64,000 bases of DNA from Linyphia triangularis. Its lineage: Eukaryota; Arthropoda; Arachnida; Araneae; Linyphiidae. Shown one piece after another: positions 22,472 to 36,000 of this stretch (the stretch's first letter is position 1; every line of letters begins with the position of its first letter). The notes beneath the pieces are model-generated. The model saw only the letters and a list, made by a program, of their open reading frames with translations, was not told the DNA's origin and ran no database searches. A program made the position numbers and the translations under genes. The stretch lies in NCBI GenBank assembly GCA_963978545.1, contig OZ021732.1, positions 44,154,059 through 44,218,058 on the forward strand, written 5' to 3'.

Positions 22472-23192
22472 GACACAAGCAGAACTATTTGCAGGGGGAT
22501 GCAAGATTAGATTTTTATCAAAATCATTAATTTTTTAGAAATTTTAAATAATAGTTATGCATTTTAAATTATATTCTTTGAGAAAAGTTTTAAAAACTTC
22601 ATGGTATATATTTTTGAAAGCGCCACCCTGTTAAAGAGGGGAAAAAAGTAAAAATATTAAAAAAATATATTTTTAATGATTTTTTATCATCCAACCAGAT
22701 CTCACAGCATTCAAGAGACAGTGTTTCGAACAGAGGAGCACGAAGATGCAAAAATACAGAGGAGTAACATTATATTTCTTCCAAGTTTGGGAAATAATTT
22801 TAAAAAAATTCAAAATGAAATACATAGGCAGTATTGGATATGTTTAATCGAATTCTAAAAATAGATTTCAAGATAGTATATCTGATAAAGCAAAATATTT
22901 TTCCTAGAATTTTGAGAACTACACAGGAAATGATTATACAATAAAAGAAATAAATACTTCTACTCAGCCTCCAATAATCGTAGACAATAGGCGCCAGTAG
23001 CTATGAAAAACTACTTAGAAAAAAACAAGACTAAAATAACAGAAAAGCAAATGCTTATTGTAAAAAAAAAACCGAAACAGCATGTGTTTTTCTTTTTATC
23101 TTGGAATTTACACCTTTTCTCTCATACATATTTTTTAATTTTAGAGAGGTAGGGGGTGCAAGTGCACCTCCTTGCACCCTCTTGGGGATGCC
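22472..23192 (+). mobile_element. CATG-flanked non-autonomous DNA element, copy 2
   Basis: Bounded by CATG at 22468-22471 and 23193-23196. It is collinear with 18871-19613 through most of its length: GATTAGATTTTTATCAAAA near the left, TTCAAGAGACAGTGTTT in the middle and GCACCTCCTTGCACC near the right. The ends are more diverged than in copy 1. Confidence 0.7.
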
Positions 23193-23290
23193 CATGAATA
23201 ATCAAAAATACTAATTCAAACGTTAACATAGTGTTTTCCAAAAGTTCAGAAGACCAAAACTATCTATGTTGAATAATAACAAAAGCTTGT

Positions 23291-26200
23291 GTACTAAAAA
23301 AAAAAAAAAAAACTATTCAAATCTGATTGTTTTATCTTTTACTTATATAATTGTCCATTGCTCTTACATAATATATCTTGGACAAAATACAATGTTAGTT
23401 ATATTTTAAGAAGCAATTTTAGTTCCTTTAACAACCCTTATAAAGCTTTATAGTATTATATAGTATACTTTTGTAATTAAATTACTATATATGAATCATC
23501 CTTAAGCATATGTTTCCGATTGAAACTGTACTATTAATACATAACTAGTGCATTCATAAAATTTATTAACTTTCAACAATTCAATAACTTTTATTAACAA
23601 AAAACATGCACTTAATAAAATAAAATTTTTGGTAAAACATTTCAGTTTTGCTTTCTTTGGTATTTAGCAATATATCAATTCAAAAAAGAAATTATTACAG
23701 AACTTTTGACATTCATCAAACTGAAGTTATAAATAGTTTAGATCTAAATCTTATTTTGATATTAAACTTTTAATAATTTAAATTCATCAATATAATAAAA
23801 ATATCTTATTAGCTATATTAAAAATATTTACAGCTTAGAAAGTAGCAAACTAATTTTTTAACTCGTAACTTTTGCTTTGAAAATATCTAAAATTAAACAG
23901 TTTGAACATTTTGAAAATATATTAAAACTAGAACAGAGTCCATAACTTTTTCTAAAATTATTACATATTAAAAAAAAAAAAAATATTTTAAATAAGCCAT
24001 AAAAGACTGTCACATAACTATTGTAATGGCTTGGCTCATTTTAAGCTATCTTTTAACTTATACAGAAATATATATTTTTTTCTCTTACTATAACAAACTA
24101 GGAAATGGAAAATCTTTTTAAATGTATTTACAGATTTCTATTTAAAACTCACCTTAGAGTGAGTGCAAAGGTTATTCAAGAAATTCCTGTTGACTAGGGA
24201 AATATTTGTTAAGGAATGAAATGTTATAACAGAGTCAGTTAAATAACTGTAAATCATGTAATCATTTTGATAGTAGACAAAATTTTCAATAATTTGCAGT
24301 ATATCCAATTACAATGGAATGTACAAAAAATTAAAGCAGTTGGAAAAGCTTCAGGATTTAAGTACAATTTTTTTTTTTTTGATAAAGTTGAAGTTAGATA
24401 TAGTCCTTTAAAAAAGGTGACAAAAAAAGTTTATTAAAAAAAAAGTAGGTTGGGGTATTTTTGCATTTAAGTCAGAAATCTCTTTACAAGGGAATAATTT
24501 TCCCCGTCTTAAAAATTTAAATGCACAGTTAGAGTATCATTCAAAAACTACTTCACTTAGTACAATAAAAAAGGATTTGAACAAGCACTGTATTATTACT
24601 AGACATAAAGTTATGTGTTGCTTAGTAGAACATAGAATTTTCTTTCACTGTTTTTTTTTTTTTGTATTAAATAAGTATGTAGTTCCAAAGATCTATTGTG
24701 AAAAGTGAGGATAATAGTTTTCACTTGACATTATTAAAAACCGTGTTGACATGAAATAAGAAAGTTCTTTGTTATGTGTCATTAAAAAATTTGCTTACTG
24801 GGTTTAGTCAAAACTTTGAAATAAACTTATGGTTTTGATATATGTTACTACATGGATTGTTGAATGTATAAAATACCTAAGCATTTTATAGTATGTCACA
24901 CATTTTTAGGCTAAACATGTAAGTATTAACATTTCACAAATTTCTTATGCATTGACAAACCAGCAAAGTAAGAAATACCTTTTCGAATATCAAAAGGCAA
25001 AACACAATTTGTACCTATCATGTGGCAACAAGTAGGTTAATTTTAAAATTTCTTACTTTTTATAAGAAAATTTTTATTCCTTTAATAAGAAAAGCATACA
25101 TTTTGTTTTGTGCTGTTGCCATTTTCCAAATGTTTTTGAATGAAAGTTTTTTAATGGCACTCTCATTTTTTCAAAATAGCATTAGCATTAGTATGAGATT
25201 GCGCATCTATTAAACAATTGCCTTATCGTGACTTATTTACCTTGCGTAATATAATAGAATGATTCTCATATTTTATACCTTGCCAAATATTGTCTGGCAA
25301 TCTATAAAGACCTAGGTATTCCAGGCATTTGATATTTGATAAGAAAAATGTTGGCAACCTTAAAAAACAATATTTCTTTGATAGTATAAACATTAATTAA
25401 ATTGAAATGTTTATTATCTAGTGATATTTTAATAAGGCAAATTCTAAACACTGTGACTAATCTTTATTATTGTCACCTTCCTGGATATTTTTGCTATAGA
25501 ACACTCAAAGCTATGTATTTTTTTTTATTATTATTATTCTTAATACTTTGGAATATTTGAGGTTACATTTGTCACATGCACATTTTAATGTGTAAAATAG
25601 CTCATTTTCAAGCATTGTGGCTAATTGCAGATTTTGCACTACATTTACAGATTTGATATGGTGAGTTATCTTAGAAGGCATATGGCATAATAGAAAAGGT
25701 TCAGGGAAACCGGAAAACTTAATTTATCTGCAAAGTTTCATTGTAACTCATTTCTTATAACAATTGACTTAACACAATAAATATTGGACAAAACATGGAA
25801 TTTGATGACATTCCTTACAAAGGTACAGATTTATTGCCTACTTCAATGAATGTGTCCAAATGCATTTAAAATTCCATACTTTATATATAATAACCATATA
25901 ACAACATGATTGCGTCACACATCACCAGGAATAAAAATAGGTAAAGTGACATTTTGATTTTCAGTTATCAACAACTCACAAATTATTTTGTAAAGGTGAT
26001 AAAAAAACAAGGCCAAATTTTGAAATTTCACTGGGGCACCAGCTAATTTTGTTAATAATGCAAATGTTTTAATAATAATGTAAAATTTGATTAAAATTGG
26101 ACAATATTTAAAAGTAACACAGCCAACTTGAATTTTTAACAGACCATCAGGGCATTAATTAGTCTTAAAGTACTTGCATAACACAAGATGTATTAAGCTT

Positions 26201-26760
26201 TTTTTTTATTCTGTATGAAATACTATCTTTTATAGTATAAAATAATATTTGTAGTAAACCTGTTTATACTAAACATTCATTTGTAACAGCTCACCTTGTT
26301 CCTAATAAAGTCTTTTTTCTTAAGTCTTGATATTTTTTTATTTTTTTTTGATAATTTGCTACAATTTTAGAAAATATACATTTTGTTCTTCATTATTAGA
26401 ATACAGTTATATTTAGCTTAGGGAAACTCTTCTTACCACCACATCATTCACCACCTTAATGGTCCTAGAGATGCTTTTTTCAGTTAGGTACTCTGTGTTT
26501 CTTACCATTTTTCTAGGTCGGTGATAAAAAAAAACTTTTATGCAGGCTAACTTCACATTTGGATGCACTAGCACCTACGTACAATACGCGAGAAATGATG
26601 TGGAAAGTAAATTAATGATTTTCGATGAAGTTTTAAATCATGTTTCAATTTTGTAAAAAGAGTTTTAGTATAGATATTTGTAAATTGTGATATATCCAGA
26701 AACACTGGAAGTCACCCTTAAATATTTATATGTTTTAATAACATTTTGTATGGCATATTG
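23291..26760. other. AT-rich gene-poor interval
   Basis: About 3.4 kb of very AT-rich sequence with homopolymer runs. No open frame with recognisable domains, inverted ends or tRNA signal was seen on either strand. Confidence 0.5.
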
Positions 26761-26761
26761 T

Positions 26762-26767
26762 TTTATT
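26762..26767 (-). terminator. Polyadenylation signal of the aminotransferase gene
   Basis: AATAAA on the minus strand, about 140 bp downstream of the stop codon. Confidence 0.5.
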
Positions 26768-26903
26768 GTTTAGTACCATTTCAGGAGGTGCCCCGGTAAA
26801 AAAATCAAAAGTTCAGAAAAATGAATCACCCTATTACTTTGATTGATATAAAAAAGTTTCAGTCAGGGAAATTTTTTTTTTTTTCCTGGAATTTTGATTC
26901 TTA

Positions 26904-27069
26904 TTAGTTGGTTACATAAGTTTGCCAAAAACTGGTATTTTCTTTACTTCTGGATTCAAATTCAGAAATGGCTTGGCACAATCTTCTCACTGCTGACAAT
27001 AGGACCTCAAGTGGATAAAAGCTTATGCAGAGACGTAAATAATTGACAAAACTGCTGGTTGGTGAAGCT
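26904..27069 (-). CDS. Aminotransferase exon 10 with stop codon (residues 382-436)
   Basis: Acceptor GCCTTTTCAG. Encodes NYLRLCISFYPLE, with the arginine expected to bind substrate carboxylate, then a C-terminal helix and TAA. Confidence 0.88.
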
Positions 27070-30000
27070 CTGAAAAGGCGAAACAATAACTGAATAAACT
27101 TCCAACAGTGAGCACTTCAGATTACAAATTCAGCAGTTCTTAAAAGTGTGATAAATCAACCAAACTAAGCTCTTTAGAGGAGATATCCTTCTTTTTTTGT
27201 TTAGATATAAAATTAAATTAATCATTGTAATTATTTTTTTTTTTTTTTTTAAATTAGTATGTGGCTTTGGACAATTTTTAATGACCTTTTGCAGTCACAA
27301 GATATTTAATGTTTGCTATTTTTTTAATAAAATTAATGACTAATATTAAGTTGAAAGTAATGTTGGACAAGTGAATAAATTCATTCCTTTAAGGCAATTT
27401 TAACAAAATGCATAGCCTTGATTTGCATAGTGCATTAAAAGGTAAATATTAGTGCATCGTGTATAATGATATCACATAATTACTATAAATGTTAAAATTT
27501 TCATTCAGTTTGTATCAAAACTTTTTTAAGGATACAAGATAAGAGTAGGGCAACTTAACAAAATTTCATAAATCCTTTTATGACTTGACAAACAAACTTT
27601 TTAGAGGCTTGAAGGATAGCCTATTACTAATCTACATTTTAGTTAATTTCAATTCAATGTGTATTTATTCAAAACTTGAGATTTTTAGTGAGATTGTGTT
27701 GTATATTTATAGTTTTAAATGAATGAGTAATGAATTGCTTAAAAGCTTTGTAATTAGTTATAAAAACTTATAGTATGATTTAAAAGTCATTTGATTTAAC
27801 AGAATAAATATATCAGTTATATCTAATATAACTTATTAATTTAACATATTTGTCAATGTAGTAGAGAAAAATTATTACTTGACTCTAAAATTACCTTTGT
27901 CCAGGCATGAAACTAACTTGATATTCTTTTTTGGCAAAAGGCAATAAATGACTAGCATTGATACTCTTGGGTAATTCAACCCACAAAAAGTAACCTCCCT
28001 AAATAAAAAACAAAATATAAATATAAATATTTTTTGGCAAAAAGATTATACAACAGTTATTCTGTATCAAATCAAACACAAATTCTTAAAACATTTGAAA
28101 AACAGTTAATGTTTTAAAGCATGTATTTTCGGATTTAGCCCTATAAAATTTAATTAAGATTTTATTTGTGAATTGTTAATATAAATCATTTAAAATTGAT
28201 ACAAACTATTATCAATTATGTTTCAGAAATAATAGAACTGATAATTAGTTTCTTTTACAAATATGTGGATAGGTGTCAAAATATGCTATGATGTGATATT
28301 AAGTAAAAATGAACAATGTTAATAAAAGAACATAATTTGAAAAAGAAATGTTGTTCACAAGGTCTCTAAGAACCATTTTAATTAAGTTATTTTAGTAATA
28401 AGAAGAGAGTGAGGCTCATTATTCAATAATAAATATAAATAAAAATTGCTCTAACTGTACACTGCTAAAAAATTAGTTTATTGATAAAGGCATTTAAAGT
28501 TTTTCTAGCTTATAAGTCTTGATTACACAAGTAGCAATTTTAAATTTATAATCAAAATTTTTTTATCAATCTTTTACAGTATATTTTCTTGGTTACTTGG
28601 TTATTAATTTTCATTCAGTGTTACTGCTAAACTACAAAATATTCTAGATCAGCGTCCACCACTCACTTTTAGAGGCGGGCCGTATGACTTACGTTAGAGC
28701 TTTTCGCGGGCCGAATACCTCAAATTATGTATCTTTAATTATTATTATTGACTTAACAATACCTAGCATTTCTGAAAACCTGAAAAAATAATAATTTTTT
28801 TTTAAATTAATAAAATTATTATTGATATTCGATTTTTTTTTCTTTCTACTAATTAAAAAGCAAATATTTTTCAATATTAGTAAATCAAAGTCTAAAAAAG
28901 AAGTGAAACTATTGTTTCGACTTGACATAACTTTTAATTAAAGAATTCAAACTGTACTTCCAGGTTACTCCGTTTTAATTGATATCAGTTATGAGACGAT
29001 GTTGGTCAAAATCGTTCAGTTTATTTTATGATAGAGTCAATGTCTTTTGGATAATTATTTGTAATAAATTGTCCAAATGAGATTCAGTTAAGTTATTCCT
29101 GAATTTATTCTTGATGGAAATTATCTTGCTGAAAGCTTCTTTATATAGTTCCTTCGGGCACATAGTGAAGAACTCTGTTCTACATAGTTAACACATATTA
29201 TTTCGGATAAATTACAGTAATGTAAAAAAAAAAGTCCATGCCCTGAAATTTGATTTTATATCTTCTGTGTTGCTCGTGGGCCAAGCAAAAATCTATCGTA
29301 AGCTGTGTAGTGGCTAACTCTACTCTAGACACATAAGCTAAAATGTTTATCACAAATCTAAATTAAAAGCATACAAAACTAATAAGTGTTTATTATTGAT
29401 TAAAAGATATCAAATTTATTCTTTGACAGATTTTATCTGTGTGTTCTTATTAATAATTGTAAAGTAAATATTTAAAATATAATAAACAGGAGGTGTGATT
29501 AATTCTGTATACTACATCAATCAGACATGATACAATTCCCAAGCAAAAAAAAAGTTGAACATTACAGTGAAAGCGATGTAGCAAGAAGTAAAGCAAGTAT
29601 AAGCAATTATACTATATTGACAAACAGGTTAATCAAATTAAACCCAGTTTTCTAATTTTTTAAGCTAAATTCAAAGTAGTACTAAAATTTTAGTTAGAAG
29701 AGTTGAAATCAGTCTTTCCACTGCACTGTAACATGTCTGATCAATTAACTAAGTTGATGTTGCTGCATACTACCAACTAACTCACTACAGCATTAATTTG
29801 AATATGCGTCTAGCAAAGGATCGTCATAAAGGATTTTATAATCAACAAAGTTCATATACAGCCCTAAGATAAAGTAATTTCACTAGAAATATTCTATAAG
29901 CAGGGATGAGAGTGATCAGAGAGCAAAAAGGAGGAAATCCAAAAATTCGTTAAAAAAGCCCGCAGAAGGAATACACAAAAATTCAACCAAAAAAGTATGC

Positions 30001-33000
30001 AGGAAGAATGATTCAATAATTTTAAAGATACAATGAATTTTCTCATACTACATAATAATTACATTTCAAATATTACGAGTTAGTGAAGTAATATGTGAGG
30101 AAAGGAGAGCTAAGAGGGAAAATCTTTTGTTTAAGATGAGGAAAAGTGTACTTTTTGCAGGAAAAACTGGTTCAGATCAGAAAAATGTGGATCCTTGAAA
30201 CAGGGACAAAGAGAAGGAAAATGTTACATAAAAAACCAAAAAGAAGGAAATCCTTCAAAAGAAGGAAAACTGTCATCCCTGTATAAGGTACTAATATTGC
30301 ACAGGATAATATTATAAGCATACCCAGTGCAATGTTAGGAACACTGATTTTTAATGCCTCAAATTAAATGTATTGATTTTTTTTTATATTTAGTTAAAAA
30401 TACTATACTATTGGTAATTTGAGATCTGTTAAATAATTAACTATCTAAAGAGTAATAAATGTATCATTAAATACAAAATACTATACTTATAATAAGTCTT
30501 AATAATTGGTGTAATATTAGAGACATTTCTGCCAAGTAAAAATAATAATCAAGTAAAATTGTAAATAAGAATAGAAAATAACAGAAAGCTAACAAGATGT
30601 AAAAAAATAATAATAACAGGTAATATAAATAAACAATGAAACTAATTAAAAAACATACATAAATAATATTTACCTTAGCAGGAGATCTCAATGTAGAGCC
30701 AGCAGGCAGTTCCTCTCGTAACAGCTGTGCTGTTGCTTCCATATGTGTCTAGTTAAAAGAAATATCATTCTTTTTAAAATCTCAAAACAACCAAAAATGG
30801 AATATACTCAATCATAACTACATATTAGGTTATAGTTTTAAAAATGATCTTCCAAACTAAATGTTTGGATAAAAGCATAAATGTATCCAATAAGGAGTAC
30901 TGCTCTGAGTCCTACATTGAATATAACTAACAAATAGTAATAGAATGTGAGAAAATAAACAACAGCTATAGATCTACATTGTTAATTCTTATAGATGGTG
31001 ATGTGCTCTGTAGATATAATTTTAAAAACAAGTAAAAGCAACAGCCATTATAACTGTATTATATTAAACCCCAGCTGTATAGTTGCACATTGTTGAAGAT
31101 CTATTAAAATACACTTATTTATTCAATATAAAAAATTTATATTATTTTAAAGTTACTTACACAAGTTATCTAGACTTGAAGAACATATTTAGTAGAAATA
31201 TATATCTATATTCAAACATTCTATGAAATCTTTTATGAAACCATACAGCAATATAACACATTTAACATAAGGATTGAGTGAGGGTTTTGTAAATAAATTA
31301 TACAAAAAATATTCAAATAAACACATTAAAATAAACCAGCATATCATCCTACAGTAAAAAAGTTATAAAAATAATGCTTAATTAAATACTTAACCATTCA
31401 AAAACACCAGAAATAACACTGGCACAAACTAACAACACTATATTTGCATTTTATATCTCCTACTACTAATCTAACAACAATTCTTTTTCTTATCAATGAT
31501 AAAAAGAAAATAGAATTGGTAAAATAAAAAGCAATAACAAAAAACAAAAAAAATTATTAAATATGGCAAATATTTAAGTAAATTGCAAAAAATAATATCA
31601 ATTATTAAGCACACTTATGGATGTGGTATTACTAGACAAATCAATCAACTTGAAATATATATAAATATTTTATTTTTTAAACAATACTATGCTATACAAC
31701 TAAGAACCAATCCTTAAAATTACTGAAAAAAGTGTATCGTTAAATAAAATTATAACAGCTGTTACACATAAAACTTACTTTTGAATAAAGTATCATAAAG
31801 CAGTACATTTGCCAATGATATTGAAACTTAAATATTAAATACAAATTATCAACATTTAAGTATGAAATATATTTATATTCTTTTTATATGACATAAAATC
31901 AAATTGTTACAACTAAATAATAAATTGTTGAAATAAACTCACTGCATTATAAAAAATACAAGGTATTGCCCGACTCTGGTAGGTTGGCTGAGGAGAAAAC
32001 ACAAATAAATCGTGTTGCTGAACAGTAGAGAAAGGTGTGAATATCGTACCCCTATACAAGGCAAATAGCCAGAGCTTGGCCGCCAGTTTTATCTGGCGCC
32101 GTCAGCAACACAAGGGCTATAATGCGCCGAAACATTCGTCATTAGACAAGCCAACATACATTTACAAACACCCATGCCTATCACGGGACTCGAACCCGCA
32201 ACCTCGCGGTCTAGAAGCTAGCATGCTAACCACTATACCGTTTGGTCGGCCAAATAGCCAGAGCCAACCAGTAAACACAATAATAAAACCCTTCAAATCG
32301 AATATCATTATATAAACTCACTTTATAAATTGTTTTTAACTTTTCCATATGAGATTTCAGTTTTCCTAATGCTAATAAACTAGTGATGATACCAGCTGTG
32401 TAGGTATTTAGACCACCTCCACTCACCAAAACTCCACTGAAAAGTATAAACACATTTAAAACCACGATAGCAAATTACAGTAAGCATGGCATAGCATTAA
32501 AAATTGGTTACATGCACATTAGAGCTTTGATTATCAAAACAATTGGGAACTGGGGAGTGTTCATATAACTGATCATTTACGAAACAAAATTGTTCCACTG
32601 ATATAAGAGAAATATGAAACACAGAAACAGTAATATTTAACCCAAAACTGTACATATTTTGTAACACACTTCTAACAAAAAACTTTACATAAAGTAATAC
32701 AACATTAAAGCAGACCTAAAATTTAAAGAAATAATTTTGAAAATTTGAATTTACCGACTTGAAAAGTTTCAGTTAGCCTTTTTGATTGATCCGTATTTGG
32801 TTAATCAGTTGCTCAACGGGAGTTACAAATTAAATTTCATTTAGATTTTCAAACTATTTTTTTATAGTTAAATCTATGTAAGAAACTTTATCACATACAA
32901 GTTTTCTAATTTCTTTGTTATCCATTTGGGAGCTTCTATCCAGCCAATTCTAAGACCTGGTCCTAAAAACTTTGAAAATGAGCCATTGGATATCACATTA

Positions 33001-36000
33001 CCTACATAGTTTGGATCAGACCTGAAAAATTAAACATGCTGGTAATGCAATGTGATATAAAATTGTATAACATATATTTTTAGGCTTTGCTTAAATCGTG
33101 GTGTTGAAAGGTAAGTAAGCAGTTTTCCATTTAAGAGTGATTGAAAGTTTTTTCTCCTCCATAAACCTATTGCAATATTTCTCTTTGCGCATTACCTGCC
33201 AAAATATTGCTTTAAATCCTGCAGAATCTTTTACCAAATACAATAACTATTATTAGAGATTGTTATCTAAATTTGAAGGAGACATTGTGTTATTGTAGTA
33301 CAATTTAAGAATTTTTTTTTATGAAATTGTGGTGACACGTGAATTCCTAAACTGATAGTAAACAAATTTACCTTATTCTTAAGTAATTTGTTTTTAACAA
33401 ACTCTAATCAATGTTGTTGTTTCTGAACAAAGATTTTATATTGTTTAAAGCAATATTTCAACCATGAAGTTTGGTGGGAAATATAGTTTTAGATCGAGGG
33501 AATGAAAAAAAATCTTTCTATCATACTTAAAGAAATCTGCTCACACCAAACTCAGTTGTTCATATAATCCACCATGGTATACAGCTTAATGAACAGGTGA
33601 AATTACAAAGATGAAAAAGGGTATTGTTTCATAAGTGATAGAAATAGACAAAGTTATTTTTATTCCTAATTTGTTTAAATACGTAAAAGTTTTCCCAAAA
33701 TAACTTAAAAGTTGAATTAAAATTATGAAAGATTGTTTTGAATTTCACAAAATCATACAATGAAATTCAGTGAAAATACAGTTTTAATGCTAATGAATAT
33801 AAAAAAAAAATCCAAAACTCAACCATCAAAAATATATCTCAATTTGGATTAATAGTGGAGTAGAGTGTAGTGGATAAAACTTTTTTTAAAATCTCAAAAT
33901 CCAATTGTGATCAAAAGTTGTGTTTTATATTGAATAGAAAAATACCAAATTTCGTAATATCTTAACATATCTTGAGGATATATATACAACAAATATATCT
34001 ATTATACCAAAATGTAAAATTTTAGTATTTTTTTATTTTATGATGCATAATAAAATATCTGTCCTAATATTCAATAATGAAAAAGAAGTTGAGTTAAATG
34101 TTATTTAAGGACTGTGCAAAATTTATTAATATCAGAAAATACCTTGAGTGTTCACTACAGCGATCAGAAAAGTACAAAAACAACAAAGAATTGCTTATGT
34201 GAATTTGATTTAGAGTATCTAATGACAACCAACTGTAGTTAAATGAAATGTTGCACAACTGACACAGTACATGTACAACGAGCAAATAAAAGTAAGTAAA
34301 CCTTTAATGCTAAGTGTATTATAACACAGTTCTTTGTTTATAAGTTTGATGTTCAATTGCTCAAGACCAAAATTAGACTGCTTAGTCTCATTAAGAAAAG
34401 AATACGATACATAGATAAAAACTTGTACGTTGTGGAAACAAATTAGATAATAAAATATTAGAAAATAAATCTTAAGTGGACTTATATAACTTAAATTAAC
34501 GTACAGAAAAAACCTTGTAGTCTATTAGTACTCCCACCTACGAGATGCCTCAGTGGTACGCTCATTATAATGGAAAAGCCAAATTAATCATTGAGCGGCT
34601 TCCAAAGTTAGCCTTCCTTCAACTTAAAGAACCACCTTTATGCCTGGTATTGTCTACTGATATCTTCAAATATTATACTCGCATCCTTTAATACAGATGA
34701 AGAAATCATTGTCACTGACATGTCAAACACCCCATATATATCACAGATCTTGGGAAAAGTTTGCAAGTTAACTCGCACTTGCAAAGTACTGGATTTTTCC
34801 TGGTTGGCAAAATCAGGATCAGTTTAATACTGAAAATTATCAATCTCTATTTTCTTTTTCCCCACAATTTTCCAATAAATACTTATCATTGTTCTCAACC
34901 GCGTCGGTTGTTTCTGTTCTTTTGAGGTAACTTAATGAGAAATTTTGCATTTGCAGGCACCAATATCAAACAACTTTTTACATTCAGCTAAAACATTGTT
35001 AACCTTTTGCTTGATGGTCTTGCTCTATTTGCTATCGCTTCTAAACTATTTCTTAATATTTTGATATTTTGGTATTTATTGAGAAATGATCTAATAATTT
35101 GAAGAATTCTTTCTCTAGAAACTATTGAAATAAAGGCCTGATTCCAAATTAACTATAATCCATTTGTAATAAGTACAAAAATTCAGCTGAAATGGGTTCC
35201 TTCGAAATATTATTGGATTGTCTGTAGAAACAAATAAAATTTACCAAAACTGTAAGTAAATATGTTGCACAACAAACAAGTCGATGCACCTGGATCCCAT
35301 TTTCAAATGATAATCCCCCCCCCACCCACCCCTTTTTCTTTCTTTCTTTGGTACTCTGGTCATTCTAATGGACCCTCAAGGTATTTTCTGCAATATATTG
35401 ATATTTTGCATTAAATAAAATTTAACATAAATGTTTTTCACAATTGCATAATAGGAGAGACATTTAATTATGTGTAATAAATAATATAACGATGGTTAAT
35501 TCTTCAAATTTTATGACATTTTGCAAGTTTTGGTTGCTATTAAAATTTAATACCTAAAAAAAAATTGTTTTTTTTTTCACTGACCCCTACTGAAAGTCTA
35601 ACCTTGATTTTGTCAGAAGCATGAAAAAGAAAATGATATGTATTTAATATTTTTTTCTTTTTTTACAATTCCCTTTTACTTGCATAAGTAAAATATGTTA
35701 TATTCAAGTTTAATCAGTAAATAACATTTATAGATGCAGCAAGTTTTATTTGAATGATTCATGTGAATTTCAGCTAGAATCGGATTCATTTGAGAGACGC
35801 ATTACATAAAAAGATTTTATTTGAGGAAATAAGAAATTAGCATGAACTCAGAATCTCTTTTAATAACATTTCAACGAAATATTTTGTAAACATATAGCTG
35901 TAAATTCATTCAAGTAATTCATTGTACTTGAGACAAATTAGTTAACAATTGGAAAAGGGATTTTGTTAACGTAAGATATATTTGTAAATAGAAAATCCAA

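Larger units (their letters stand above)
20574..23290 (+). repeat. Interspersed repeat family R, copy 2, with ~110-bp subunits and two nested insertions
   Basis: It begins AAACTAGCTGCGTGGTTCTGC. It contains several diverged units built on CAGAGCT ... AGAAGTCGCTTTGTAAAAAAAT ... AGAAGRCCAAAACTA (starts near 20649, 20783, 21067 and 22422). A hAT-like element (21093-22311) splits one unit and a CATG element (22472-23192) splits another. In both cases the unit reads through once the insert and one target copy are removed. Confidence 0.65.

Noticed and set aside
32178..32250. tRNA gene on the minus strand
   Set aside because: It has A- and B-box-like motifs but is continuous with a SINE body and flanked by a 14-bp target duplication, so it is the SINE head.
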